A DNA stretch of 64,000 bases from Arthrobacter sp. MN05-02 (GCA_004001285.1 AP018698.1:1-64000), one strand, 5' to 3'. Shown: positions 51,423 through 61,775, counted from the stretch's first letter. The notes: generated by a model from the sequence alone, not told the origin. Translations and numbers: made by a program.

Positions 51423-52810
51423 TGAGAATGACCGCTGTCATCGACCCGGCCGGCACCCTCGAACTCGACCTGGGAGGCGAGAAAACCACCGCCGGCTACC
51501 CCTCAGTCATGGAAGCCCGCCGCTCCGTCATGAACACTGCGACCGACCTCGCGGCCGAGACGAGCACCGCCACCGAGCTGCACATCGAGGATCCGTCCGG
51601 CTCCCGGACGATCCTCGTTCAGACCGACGGCGCCGTTATCGAGCAGGACATCGCCAGTGATCCGACGGAAAGCGGGCCAGCACAACCCGCCGTAGCGATC
51701 GAACCTGCGGCGTCCCCGGTCACACCCGAAGAGCCGACCGTGCCGGCGGTCGCGGTGGAAGCCGCAGCACCCGTTGCCGCTCCCACTCCCGGTTCGGTTG
51801 AGGCTCCGGTAGTCCCCGAGACAACAGCATCGGCAGCGACGGCCTCACGGGTAGTCGAGCCAATCGTGGAGCCGTTGCCGACCCGCCGGACGGCGATGCC
51901 GTCGTTCGTCGACCGGCCGGACGCTGACTCGCCGGCACAGGTCGGGGTCCGTGGTGTGCTGAATCAGTTCGGGTTGAAGCTCTCGGCCTCGCCGGCGGAG
52001 CTGGAGCAGCGCCGGGATGAAAAGACGGTCTCTCAGCACTGGGCCGGGCCCCGCACGATCACGGTCCTGAACCCCAAGGGTGGCGCCGGTAAGACGCCGA
52101 CGGTGATCTGCCTGTCCGCTGTGTTCGCCCGCCTCGGCGGTTCCGGTGTCCTAGCGTGGGACAACAACAACTCGCTCGGCTCGCTGGGCTGGCGCACCTT
52201 CGACGCCGGCCACGAGGCGACGGTGGTCGATCTCCTCGAGCAGACCGACTACTTCATGACCGCCGGCGCACGGGCCGGGGATCTGGCGTCCTACGTCCAC
52301 CACCAGCCCTCGGACCAGTACGACGTACTCCGATCCGATGACCGGTCGGGTGCGAAGAAGCGGCACGAGGTCACCGGCGACGAGGTTCACCGCCTCTACT
52401 CGGTGGCCGCGAAGTATTACCGGCTGATCCTCATGGACTCGGGCAACACCGAACGCGGGGACAACTGGGAGGCGATGATCGGGCACTCCGACCAGGTCGT
52501 CATCCCGGTCAAGTCCGTCGACGACGCCGCCGAAGGCGCATCCCGAGTCCTCAGCGCCCTGCGTGCAGGGGATGAGCACGCGCAGTCACTGGCGGACCGC
52601 GCCGTGGTGATCGTCCTGGGCTGCACCCCATCCCACGGGTTGGCAAAGCTGAACGAGTTGGCTGAGTCCTTCCGCCCGTTCGTGAAGTCGGTCGTCACTG
52701 TGCCCTACGATCCGTCGCTGATCGAGGGCAGGATCCGGTTCTCCTCGATGCTCCCGCAGACCCGCCGCGCCTGGCTCCGGGCAGCAGCGCAGATCGCTGA
52801 GGGACTGTGA
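51422..52810 (+). CDS. MinD/ParA-like ATPase of the transfer operon
   Basis: 462 residues. The first 200 residues are Ala/Pro/Val-rich and disordered. The ATPase follows: ITVLNPKGGAGKTPTVICLSAVFARLGGSGVLAWDNNN, then YRLILMDSGNTERGDNW and DQVVIPVKSVDDAAEGASRVL. The Walker A reads KGGAGKTP, with Pro in place of the usual second Thr, and the A' motif has DNN rather than DxDP. It is probably a positioning ATPase of the conjugation machine, like TadZ or VirC1. Confidence 0.78.
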   Translation: MRMTAVIDPAGTLELDLGGEKTTAGYPSVMEARRSVMNTATDLAAETSTATELHIEDPSGSRTILVQTDGAVIEQDIASDPTESGPAQPAVAIEPAASPVTPEEPTVPAVAVEAAAPVAAPTPGSVEAPVVPETTASAATASRVVEPIVEPLPTRRTAMPSFVDRPDADSPAQVGVRGVLNQFGLKLSASPAELEQRRDEKTVSQHWAGPRTITVLNPKGGAGKTPTVICLSAVFARLGGSGVLAWDNNNSLGSLGWRTFDAGHEATVVDLLEQTDYFMTAGARAGDLASYVHHQPSDQYDVLRSDDRSGAKKRHEVTGDEVHRLYSVAAKYYRLILMDSGNTERGDNWEAMIGHSDQVVIPVKSVDDAAEGASRVLSALRAGDEHAQSLADRAVVIVLGCTPSHGLAKLNELAESFRPFVKSVVTVPYDPSLIEGRIRFSSMLPQTRRAWLRAAAQIAEGL

Positions 52811-53415
52811 CCGTGACCCCGCAACGCAACCCGTTCGTCAACGAGCCGGAGGTGACACCGCAGGAAGACCCGATCGACGATGACCCGATCCTCGGGCAGC
52901 GCGAATCACTGCGGGGTCCACGGAACATTCAGCAGACCCTCGCCGCAGAGCCTGTCGAGGAAGCCGAACCAGCGACCCCCGTGGCGGTGACTAGCGCGAC
53001 CCTGTGGCTGGTCGGTGCCTCCGGTGGTGTCGGCACCAGCACCCTCGCGGGCCTGTGCTCGGAAAACGTCGTCGATGAATCCGAGCGGCGCCCCACGTAC
53101 GCAGGCCGGGCTCTGCTGGTCTGCTCGACCAGTGCGTCCTCCCTGGAGGCCGCGCAGCAGCTGGCCCGTAAGTCCGCGTCCGGGCAGCTGCCCTACGAAC
53201 TGGTCGGCCTGGTGATCGTCCACGACCGGCCCAAGAACCGGCTGACGAAGCCGACCCTGGACTTCGCGCGTTGGGTTGCGCGGATGTTCCCGGTGGCCAT
53301 GACGGCACCGTATGAACCCTCGTGGCGCGAGGTTGGCGTCGCCCCACAAGCTTCCGGGACACGGCTGAAAAGCGTGCTCCGGAAAATCGAAAAGATCGCC
53401 CGCTCCGGGCACTGA
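52807..53415 (+). CDS. DUF6668-like P-loop-related protein
   Basis: 202 residues. After a disordered acidic start, ATLWLVGASGGVGTSTLAGL mimics a deviant Walker A but lacks the invariant Lys (GTST). VGLVIVHDRPKNRLTKPTLDFARWVARMFPVAMTAPYEPSWRE follows. It probably pairs with the ATPase encoded just upstream, with which it overlaps by 4 nt (GTGA). It may be a non-hydrolysing partner. Confidence 0.65.
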   Translation: MTVTPQRNPFVNEPEVTPQEDPIDDDPILGQRESLRGPRNIQQTLAAEPVEEAEPATPVAVTSATLWLVGASGGVGTSTLAGLCSENVVDESERRPTYAGRALLVCSTSASSLEAAQQLARKSASGQLPYELVGLVIVHDRPKNRLTKPTLDFARWVARMFPVAMTAPYEPSWREVGVAPQASGTRLKSVLRKIEKIARSGH

Positions 53416-53430
53416 GAGAAGGAAACCATC

Positions 53431-53736
53431 ATGTTCGGAAACACTCTGGCAGCACACACCCTGACCACCACCAACGCGCTCACTCCGGTCCGTGAAGGAT
53501 CGCTCTCGGCGCAGACCTTCACCCCGACGCAGCCTCCCGGCACCGAGGGCCTGACCCAGGTTATCGGCTGGGTCCTGTGGGGCGCGGGCCTGGTCCTGTT
53601 CGTCTTCTTCATCTTCGGCCTCGTCTCCGCTGGCAGGAACCGCCGGCAGGGCAACGAGATCGAGGCACCCATCTGGCCTATGGTCGCGGCCTGCCTGCTG
53701 GGCGCTTCGGGTGCAGTGTGGACTGCAATTACCTGA
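53431..53736 (+). CDS. Small two-segment membrane protein (VirB2-like position)
   Basis: 101 residues: a polar N-terminus and two membrane helices (IGWVLWGAGLVLFVFFIFGLVS, APIWPMVAACLLGASGAVWTAI) joined by a basic loop GRNRRQGNE. Size and topology fit pilin-like or TrbC/VirB2-like subunits of Gram-positive transfer systems, but sequence similarity is not strong. Confidence 0.65.
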   Translation: MFGNTLAAHTLTTTNALTPVREGSLSAQTFTPTQPPGTEGLTQVIGWVLWGAGLVLFVFFIFGLVSAGRNRRQGNEIEAPIWPMVAACLLGASGAVWTAIT

Positions 53737-53774
53737 GCAACAACGCCTACCCATCTGATCGAGAGAAGGACACG

Positions 53775-54599
53775 ATGAGCACACAGGACACCACTCAGGA
53801 ACCGAAGGCCCGCCCGAAGTGGTTCGGCGCTGCCGTGATGCTGCTGGCCCTGGTGCTGGTCGGCCTCCTCGCGTGGGGTTTGCGGGTATTCCTCTTCCCC
53901 AGCAACGACGAACCGGCAGCAGAACCCACCAACGCCGCAACGCAGACAGCACCATCATCCCCAGCCTCCGCATCCGCGTCCGCGTCCGCGACGGCAGGCC
54001 CTGTCGCGGACGCGGACGCCGCATGGGATTGCCAGACTGACCTCAATAACGACGACGCATCTGTGGCTGACAATGCACCAGCGGTCGAGGAATGGGTAGC
54101 TGGCGGTTACAACGTAATTCCGTTTTCCGAGTTCGGCGGCTGCGAGAAGAGGCCCTCCGGTCTTCGGGTTGGTTTCGCGCACAACGAAGCAGGCGCACTC
54201 ATGGCAGCAGCAACCTATGCGATGGCCATAGATCCTTCGGCCAGCGAGGAAGCAGCCGACAACGTAGAAGTTGCCATCGCCGAGGGCCCAGACCGAGACA
54301 GGCTGGCTGAGAAAGCCAAGCGCATCCGGGACGGTCTGGAACAGGCCGCGGACGGAACCGCATCGGCTGCCTCAACTCTGATCGGCTACGCGCAGGACTT
54401 CTACTCCGAGGAGGCAGCCTCGTACCGGTTGATTTACGAGGTTCCTTCGTCGAATGGTCTTGTCGGTCAGGTTTCCGTTCAGGCCGACCTCCTGTGGGAA
54501 GACGGTGACTGGAAGCTGGACCCGGCATCCGGTACCGAGTTGATGACCTCGGACTTGTACCAGGGCCAGCCGTATATCGAGTGGGGGCCGAAGAGCTGA
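53775..54599 (+). CDS. Single-pass transfer protein with outer domain (VirB8-like position)
   Basis: 274 residues. Membrane helix AAVMLLALVLVGLLAWGLRVFLF (about 18-40), an Ala/Ser-rich linker and an extracytoplasmic domain with ATYAMAIDPSASEEAADNVEVAI and YRLIYEVPSSNGLVGQVSVQADLLWEDGDWKLDP, an NTF2/TcpC-like pattern. The stop overlaps the next start (TGATG). Confidence 0.65.
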   Translation: MSTQDTTQEPKARPKWFGAAVMLLALVLVGLLAWGLRVFLFPSNDEPAAEPTNAATQTAPSSPASASASASATAGPVADADAAWDCQTDLNNDDASVADNAPAVEEWVAGGYNVIPFSEFGGCEKRPSGLRVGFAHNEAGALMAAATYAMAIDPSASEEAADNVEVAIAEGPDRDRLAEKAKRIRDGLEQAADGTASAASTLIGYAQDFYSEEAASYRLIYEVPSSNGLVGQVSVQADLLWEDGDWKLDPASGTELMTSDLYQGQPYIEWGPKS

Positions 54600-56326
54600 T
54601 GCCGGTCGTTGAGGATCTTCTTGAAGGTATCGCCGGCAGCGCCGTCGAAAAACTGATCCAATTCCTCGCGGGCTGGGTCGTGCAGGTCCTGACGGAGATG
54701 ATCAACTTCGTTGGTACCTGGTGGTTGAAAATCGGCGCACCGGAAATGAGTGCAGGATCCGCAACCGACCGCATCCAGCAGTCGACGCTGATCTTCGTCG
54801 GCATGGCCGGTGTCATCGGGACCGCATTTGCGCTCATCAAGCTCGCCCGCGACCAGGACCGCGCCTCGACCGAGAACTTGATCATGGGTATGGTGCGCAC
54901 CATTTTGACGACCGCGATCGCGGTTCCGATGGTGGGCCTGCTGTTCGGGGTCACCGACGTCCTTGCACCGTGGTTGGTGACCACCATCTCCGGGTCCGCG
55001 CAGGAAGACGGGCTCGGAACTGCGATGGGCTTGGAAGCTCTCACGGGAACCACGATGACCATGCAGCTCGCGGGCATCGTCCTCTTCATCGTGCCTCTGG
55101 CTCTGCTGGGAGCGATCATCAACGCGGTCATCGTCATCTTCTCCTACGGTGCGGCGATCGCACTCTGTGGAGTCCTGCCAATTTTCGCGGCCGCGTCGCA
55201 AACCGAACGCGGACGGAAGTCCTTTGATAAGGCCGTCGGCTGGTTGGCGGCCGTCGTCCTCTTCAAGCCCGCCGCCGCAATTCTGTACGGGGCCGGACTC
55301 GCCCTCCTGAAAGGCATCAACGGCACCGCGGACAACGAACTCGGAAACACCGCGATCGGTCTGATCACCGGTCTCGTGATCATCTGCAGTGCCTGCGTTG
55401 CGATGCCGGCCCTGGCGAAGGTCCTCGTGCCTGCCGTCAGCGCAGGACCGCAGGGCATGGGAGCATCCGGCCTGGCAATGGTCGGCGGTGCCGTCGCCAT
55501 CGGAGCACTCACCGGAGGGATTGGCGCTGCAGCCGGCGCCGCAGCTGCAGGCGGTGGTGGCGGGGGTGCAGCCGCCGTCACTGGTGGAGGGGCCGCAGTG
55601 ACGGCCGGGGAAGCGGCCGCTACAAGTGGAGGCGCCGCTGCAACTGGTGTGGCCACTGCCGTAGAAGCATCTGCGACCGCAGGCACCAGCAGCAGTGCTG
55701 CCGCAGCCAGTGGAGGCGGAAGCGGAGCCACCGGTGCTGTAACGCCTGGTGGTGCAGGTAGCACCGGTGGCGGAACTGGTGGGGTCAGCCCGTCCGGGGC
55801 GGAGCAGAGGCCAGAACAGCCCACCGCGCCGGCATCGGACGCAGGTGGCGGGGCATTCGGAGGAAGTACTGGCGGCCCCGGTGGCGGGTCTGGTGGAGGT
55901 TCTGGTGGTCCGTCGGGTGCGGAGCCGCGCCCGGAACGATCAGGGGCAGATACGTCCCCGGTCAGTGATGCCGGTGCTGGTGGATCAGGTTCGCCTGGAC
56001 CGACGGGCGCGCAGCCTCAGGCGGAGCGCGAGGGCGCGCCCATGGAATCACCGACGGGAGCACCAGCCGGTACCAGTTCCGGTGCCGGTGATGGCGGCTC
56101 ATCAGCTGGAGGACCGAACGGGGCCGAGCCCGCAGCAGCAGGTGACAGGCCTCCGACGGAAGCTCCTGGGGCAGCACCCGCGATGTCCCCGACGGCGGAA
56201 GGGTTCCGGGCTGGGGCGCCGTCCGGAGCGGACAAATCGGCCCAGAACCAGCAACGCATCGAGTACGCGCTACGGGAAGCAGCAAGGGACATGGAACGCG
56301 CAGTGGAAAGTGGGGATGACAGTTGA
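54599..56326 (+). CDS. VirB6/TrbL-like polytopic channel protein with Gly/Ala-rich tail
   Basis: About 575 residues. The N-terminal half has six or more membrane helices (STLIFVGMAGVIGTAFALIKLA, ILTTAIAVPMVGLLFGVTDVL, AGIVLFIVPLALLGAIINAVIVIF, VGWLAAVVLFKPAAAILYGAGL, AIGLITGLVIICSACVAMPAL). The C-terminal ~250 residues are an unusual Gly/Ala/Ser/Pro-rich, probably disordered tail with repeated SGAEPRPER, GAEQRPEQ and NGAEPA units. ATG 54599 (TGATG overlap) is preferred to GTG 54581. Confidence 0.8.
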   Translation: MPVVEDLLEGIAGSAVEKLIQFLAGWVVQVLTEMINFVGTWWLKIGAPEMSAGSATDRIQQSTLIFVGMAGVIGTAFALIKLARDQDRASTENLIMGMVRTILTTAIAVPMVGLLFGVTDVLAPWLVTTISGSAQEDGLGTAMGLEALTGTTMTMQLAGIVLFIVPLALLGAIINAVIVIFSYGAAIALCGVLPIFAAASQTERGRKSFDKAVGWLAAVVLFKPAAAILYGAGLALLKGINGTADNELGNTAIGLITGLVIICSACVAMPALAKVLVPAVSAGPQGMGASGLAMVGGAVAIGALTGGIGAAAGAAAAGGGGGGAAAVTGGGAAVTAGEAAATSGGAAATGVATAVEASATAGTSSSAAAASGGGSGATGAVTPGGAGSTGGGTGGVSPSGAEQRPEQPTAPASDAGGGAFGGSTGGPGGGSGGGSGGPSGAEPRPERSGADTSPVSDAGAGGSGSPGPTGAQPQAEREGAPMESPTGAPAGTSSGAGDGGSSAGGPNGAEPAAAGDRPPTEAPGAAPAMSPTAEGFRAGAPSGADKSAQNQQRIEYALREAARDMERAVESGDDS

Positions 56327-57858
56327 GCACTGAACAGACAATCGTCAGGCAGTACGGCAACATCGCAGAAGACCGGACGGCAGGTCTGATGGGGTTCTCC
56401 ATGGCTTCGACCGTCGTGCTGGGCGCGGGTGCAGTCGGGGTGTTCATCGCGATCATGGCCTCGCAGATCTGGGTGGCCGTCGGCATCGCCCTGGTCGCAT
56501 TCATCGCGGCCACGATCCTCGGCTCCAAGGACCGTCATGGCCGTTCCAAGCCTGAGCGGTGGCTGGCGCGCAGCATGCACTCCAAAGCCAAGAAGGCCGG
56601 GAAGACCGTCTACAAGTCCGGCCCTGTCTCGCAGATCCCCGACGGATCGTTTCGTGCACCGGGATTGCTGGCCGCGACGGAGCTGATCGACTTTCAGGAC
56701 CTCTTCGGCAACGAGGGCGTCATGTTGTGGCACCCGAAACTGAAGACCGGCACCGTGTTCTTCTCCACCAACTCCTCCGGGCTCGGTCTGCTGGATCAGG
56801 ACCGCGTGAACCGGCTCGTCGGATCATGGGCAGCATTTCAGCGCGACGCCGGCTCCAACGCACGGGTCGAGCAGATTTCAGTGACCACGCAATCGACGAC
56901 CGATCCAGGCGAACGCCTGCCGGACGCAATCGCGGTCGCCCGGCAGCAGGCCGGGTCCCACGAGGTGCCCGCCTTTTGCCCGGCAGGTGATGGATGACGT
57001 GGTGAACGACCTTAACCTCGACGTACCCAAGCTCGAGCAGTGGGTGGCATTGACATTCAGCGGCAAGGCCAATGACGGGGACCGGGCACCGGAGCGTTCC
57101 GTCGAGGAGCTGGTGGCCGATGTGAAGTCCCTCCTGCAGGGCTTCAAGGAAGAGCTTGAGGATGTCGGCGCTGGCAACGTGTCTCTCATGCGGGCCGCTG
57201 ACCTGACCGACCAGACCTACGTCGCGTTCAACCCGCGCGCGGCGGCCGCCGTCGAACGCGCCCGCCTCTCCGGCGCGGGGACCGGCCTTACCTGGCACGA
57301 AGTGGGACCGTCTGCCGCTCGGACGATCGGGTACCCGGGCCGGTACGACCACGCCGGGGTGACGAGTAAGTCGTGGCAGATGTTCAAGCCGCCGGCCGGG
57401 ACGTTCCGCGAGAACGCCCTGGTGGCCCTGCTGGGCCCGGATGCGAGCATGCTGCAGAAGCGTGTCACCGTGTTCTACCGCCCGCAGCCGCCAGAGAAGT
57501 CGGCGCAGCAGGTCGCGCAGGCACTCACCAATGCGCAGTTCGCCACGAACCAGAAGGGCCGCCGCCCGACCAGCTCGCAGATCATCGCTCTCTCGAGAAG
57601 GCACGCAAGGCCGAGCGGGAACAAGCCGAAGGAGCGGCACTCGTGCGCTTCGCCATCGGCGTCACCGCGACGGTTGAGAGCCCGGAGCAACTGCAGGCTG
57701 TCGAGGCGAAAATCATGCGGAACGCCGCCACCGGTATCCAGATCCGGATGCGGTCGTGTGACTACAACGACGACGCCGCGTTCTCCTTCAACCTCGGGCT
57801 CGGGCTCGTCCCTGAGCACCTGGCCACCATCTCCTCCGACGTCAGGAAGGCCCTGTAA
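56323..57858 (+). pseudogene. SCO6880-family transfer protein, two frameshifts
   Basis: About 510 residues when repaired. Two membrane helices near the start (MASTVVLGAGAVGVFIAIMASQ, WVAVGIALVAFIAATIL) precede the conserved SCO6880 body (FSTNSSGLGLLDQDRVNRLVGSWAAF, HEVGPSAARTIGYPGRYDHAGVTSKSWQM, ALVRFAIGVTATV). The frame breaks at a TTTT run (56973-56976; one T fewer gives VPAFARQVMDD) and at CTCTCTC (57588-57594; a CT fewer gives IIALEKARKAERE). TTG 56323 overlaps the previous stop. This family accompanies VirB4 in actinobacterial transfer loci. Confidence 0.8.
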
Positions 57859-59400
57859 TGTCCGCCTTTGACCAGCTCGTAGACAAGGTGATGGACCGGT
57901 TCCTAGGCCGCTCCGAAGCGGCGGCCGCCGTTACGGCTGCGTCGTTTCCGCAACATACGGAGAAGGGCATGCGGGTCCGTGAGGGCGGCATGGTGACGTG
58001 GGTGGAACCTCCGCCGGAGTTCACCGCCACGTCGAACCAGACCGCGGGCCTGTGGCCGTTCTGTGTCGGTACGTCCTCGCCATTGGTCGGCGCGGTTCTG
58101 GGTCGGAACCTGCTGAACAGTTCGGTGGTGTGTGGGGATCCGATTTCGCTGTTCCTGCACGGCATCATCTCCTCGCCGTCCGGCTTCATCCTGGGCCTGA
58201 ACGGTCGGGGGAAGTCCTCGGTCGCCGTCCGCATGGCCCTGGCGCTGATCGACCAGGGGTTCCTGATCCTCGTGGCCGGGGACCTCAAACCCGACTTCGC
58301 CGGAGTGGTTCTGGAAACCAACGGGCAGGTCGTACAGGTCGCCCCCGGCGTCGGAGCGATCAACCCACTCGACGCCGGTCCGCTGTGGCGGGAACTCGAG
58401 CGTCTGCCAGCCCCGATGCAGCGGCAGATGCGCGCCGAGATCCACTCCCGGCGCCTGATGACCCTCACCGGGCTCATCGAACTGGTGTTCAAGGAACCGC
58501 TGGACGCGAAGAAGCAGGAACAGACGGTGCTGTCCATGGCGATTGCCATGGCGGCCGAGAAAGCGGAAGCGGAGGACCGGCAACCTTTGGTCGGCGACGT
58601 CGTCGCCGCCATCAAGTCCGCGCCACCTCAGATCCAGTCGGCGCTGCTCATCGAGGACTCCAAGGAGTACCTGCCGCAGGTCAAGAACCTCCTGGCGGGC
58701 CTGAACGCGTTGGGTGAGCACGGACCGTTCGGGGACGTGTTCTGCCAGCAGACCACCAAGGAAATGAAGATCGACACTTCCGTGGACTTCGACATTTCTC
58801 TCATCGACGAGTCACAGTTGACGCTCCGCGCCGCGGTGCAGACAGTGTGCTGGTCCTACGGTCAGGCCGGCATCTCAGCCGCGAAGACCCTCGCTGATGC
58901 CGGGTTGATGGAGGAGCGCCATCACCTGATGATCATGGATGAGCTGTGGCAGTCCCTCCGTGCCAGTGAGCTGCTGGTCCACCAGATCGACTCGATTACT
59001 CGCCTGAACCGGGACCAAGGGCCTGGGGCAGCTGATGATTACGCACTCGATGAAGGACCTGCAGTTGTCCACGGACGAGCTGACGAAAATCGCTACTGGT
59101 TTCGTGGAACGCTCATCCGTGAAGATCCTCGGCGGACTCGCGCAGAACGAGATGGACCTGCTGGAAACAGTCTTCCCCGTCTCCGAGCGGGAGAAGGCGA
59201 TGCTGGTCGGCTGGTCAGCCGAGGGTTCGATGAACCCCAACACCAACCAAGTGTCACCGCCCCCGGGGCGGGGCCGGTTCATGCTGAAAACCGGGTCAGA
59301 GCCCGGTGTGCCGTTCCGGGTGAACCTCACAGCCGGTGAACTCAGGGCCCACAACACGAACCAGGCGTGGGCTGCTGCGCAGGCGAAGGTGAACCGATGA
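57858..59400 (+). pseudogene. VirB4/TraC-like transfer ATPase, one frameshift
   Basis: About 513 residues when repaired. Walker A is ILGLNGRGKSSVAVRMALAL, Walker B is HHLMIMDELWQSL, and the end is MITHSMKDLQLSTDELTKIATGFVERS. One extra G at 59019-59021 breaks RDQG-LGQLMITHS. It powers the transfer channel. It is shorter than full-length VirB4, lacking most of the N-terminal half, whose role the SCO6880 protein may fill. ATG 57858 overlaps TAA of the previous gene. Confidence 0.85.
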
Positions 59401-61084
59401 AAACCGAGGAGAACGGTTCTGTCATCGCGTTCTCTTCTCTGGCCCTGGCCGTGTTCGCCGCGGTCGCCCTGGTCCACCTCGGGGAAGCGTTCACACCGGT
59501 TCCCACCGACCTCCCATGGAACCCGATCACCCCTCGCCATCGGACTGGCTACTGGGGATCCGTGGCCGGCGGCGGCGAGCTGGTTGCTCGGCGCGGAAGC
59601 GGTCGTGGTCCTTGCTGCCTTTGCGTGGTGGAGCACCCGCCCTGTGTCCAAGACCGCGGAGGCGTCGCGTCGGATGAGCCCTGGCGGGAAGATGCGCCCG
59701 GCGATGCTCGATGCCCGCCTCACCGAAGCAGCCCGCCTCCACCCGACCGCCGAAGGTATCGGCCCGGGCCTGACCATCGGGTACGCCGGCGACACCGGGA
59801 CCAAGGCCGTGATCCAGGGTGGCGGGAGTGCTCGACCCATGTATGGGGGACCGGGCGAGGTAAGACGACAACGCAGGTCGTCCGTCACGCCCTAGAGGCC
59901 CCCGGCCCGTACATCATGACCAGCAACAAGGTCGACGGCGTCGCCGAGGTCCTGGCCGCCCGCTCCGATACCGGAACGGTGTGGCTATTCGACCCGCAGC
60001 GGATCTGGCGCGACAGCCACCGGCCCGCGATGATCTTCAACCCGCTCACCTGTGTCACGGACACGGTAAGCGCCGGCGAGGTCGCGTCGATCTTCGAAAC
60101 CTCGTCCGCCCCGAACGCCGGCCAGGGCAAGGGAGACGCCCAGTTCGACTCGCAGGGACGCGACTTCCTGTCCTGGTGCCTGCTCGCGGCGGCGAAAGCG
60201 ACGGCACGATGAAGGACGTCCTGCGATGGGTATCCTCGGCGGACTTCATGGAACCAGCTGAACTCCTCGAACGGGCAGGCCATGCTGGCCCGGCGTCGGC
60301 TTTGAAGGGCATGAACGCCCAGCCGGAGGACACTCGCGGGTCCGTGGCCGCCAGCGCCCAACGCATGGCCTCCGCCCTCGTGCACGACGAGCTCGTGGCC
60401 TGGTCCACGCCGACACCGGGTATCCCCGTGTTCGACCCGGCCCGGTTCGTCACCGACAAGGACACCCTGATCCTGCTCTCGCAGGACGCCGCGGCTCCGG
60501 CGCCGCGTTCGTGTCCACACTCGTCTACGCGGTGTTTACCGCCGCGCAGCAGGCAGCGCGACGGAACGGCGGACGCCTGCCGGTTCCGCTGGTCGCTGAC
60601 CTGGATGAGGTCGGGGAACGTCGTCAAACTCAAGCAGCTACCCGAGTGGTATTCGTTCTTTGGGTCCATGGGCATTGTCGTCAGCTCCTACTTCCAGACA
60701 CGCGGACAGGGCATGGCCATGCTCGAGCGCACCGGCTGGGACACGCTTTGGTCCGCGGCCGCAATCAAGGTCTACGGCGGCGGGTCCGACGACACCGCGT
60801 TCCTCGAATCCCTGTCCAAGACCATCGGCCAGTACGACGCGAAGGTCCGCAGCAGCTCGACCTCCAGGAACGGGTCCTCCCGATCCATGCAGACCCAGCG
60901 GCGGGACATCATGTCCGTCTCCCAGCTCTCGGAACTGCCGGCTAATCGAGCGTGGGTGAAAACCTCCACCGGCGGCGGAACCATCGTCCGCACCGTCCCC
61001 TGGTTCCGCGACAAGGCCATCGCCGCCCACATCGGACCCACCGTCGAACGCATCAGGACCAGCACGGCAGGACACTACTCATGA
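59397..61084 (+). pseudogene. VirD4/TraG-like coupling protein, about five frameshifts
   Basis: About 560 residues when repaired. Two membrane helices (VIAFSSLALAVFAAVALVHL; WLLGAEAVVVLAAFAWW) are followed by the ATPase with THVWGTGRGKTTTQVVRHA, IMTSNKVDGVAEVLAAR, VWLFDPQRIW, FVSTLVYAVF, LPVPLVADLDEVG and VVSSYFQTRGQGMAML, all typical of coupling proteins. Breaks lie near 59530 (+C), 59825 (-G), 60200 (-1), 60493 (-G) and 60613 (+G). It links the relaxosome to the channel. Confidence 0.85.
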
Positions 61085-61497
61085 CAGAACCCATCAGCAG
61101 CCCAGATGACACGGCAGGCGGCGGCACAGCAAGCACTGAACCTAACGGTTACAACGAGGAGGAGGACTTCTCATTCACCTCCGAGGAGTTGGTGGACTGG
61201 GTGGAAGGCTTGGTGGCGATGTTGGAGTCCGTAGACCGAGCGCAGAACCAGTACTGGTGCTCCCAGTGGTGGAACCACCCCGAAGCCGTCGACAGGCTCC
61301 GCGCCCTGTACGGGCAATGGCTCGAAGCACAAACCAACGGCGGAATGTCGTCCTGGTGGATCGACCACTTCGACCGCCACGCCACCGTCCTCTTCACCAA
61401 ACGAGGCCCCTTCGGCGAATGCGGAACCATACATACGGCGAAGACAACTAGGAGGGTGCTCGCTACTGAACAGCCGCCTGTGGGGTGGGAATGGTAG
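61081..61497 (+). CDS. DUF4913 protein of the transfer operon
   Basis: 138 residues. After an acidic start, YWCSQWWNHPEAVDRLRALYGQWLEAQ and SSWWIDHFDRHATVLFTKRGPFGEC are the DUF4913 signature, rich in Trp. This family closes many actinobacterial transfer operons; its function is unknown. ATG 61081 overlaps the stop of the coupling protein gene. Confidence 0.82.
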   Translation: MTEPISSPDDTAGGGTASTEPNGYNEEEDFSFTSEELVDWVEGLVAMLESVDRAQNQYWCSQWWNHPEAVDRLRALYGQWLEAQTNGGMSSWWIDHFDRHATVLFTKRGPFGECGTIHTAKTTRRVLATEQPPVGWEW

Positions 61498-61551
61498 TGC
61501 GAACTGCAGGTTTTGATACTTGCTCGCCGTTGAACCGCTCAAAGATCACAG

Positions 61552-61592
61552 CTAACAATGCAAGGCTTGTAAAACAAGCCTTGCATTGTTAG
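61552..61592 (+). terminator. Long hairpin closing the transfer operon
   Basis: A perfect 19-bp inverted repeat (arms 61552-61570 and 61574-61592, loop AAA; core AATGCAAGGCTTGT). It stands 55 nt after the last stop of the operon; no T tract, but very stable. Confidence 0.7.
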
Positions 61593-61775
61593 TTGTGACA
61601 GCGTTCGGTTCCCTAGAACGGATGCGAGCATCCAGTTGGGAGCAGACGTAGGCGTGCAGATCGGTCTTAGACCAGGCTTGAGGCTTGGTTAGCCGCCTGA
61701 CTCACTGGTACAAGGCGGGTGAGTTGAGTGGCATGTTTCGGTTCGAGTTCGCCGAGGTCTGAGACGCCGAGGAGA

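Noticed and set aside
54199..55824. Several long minus-strand frames across the VirB6-like gene
   Set aside because: They mirror the Gly/Ala-rich plus-strand protein and show biased Pro/Arg/Ala composition without motifs.
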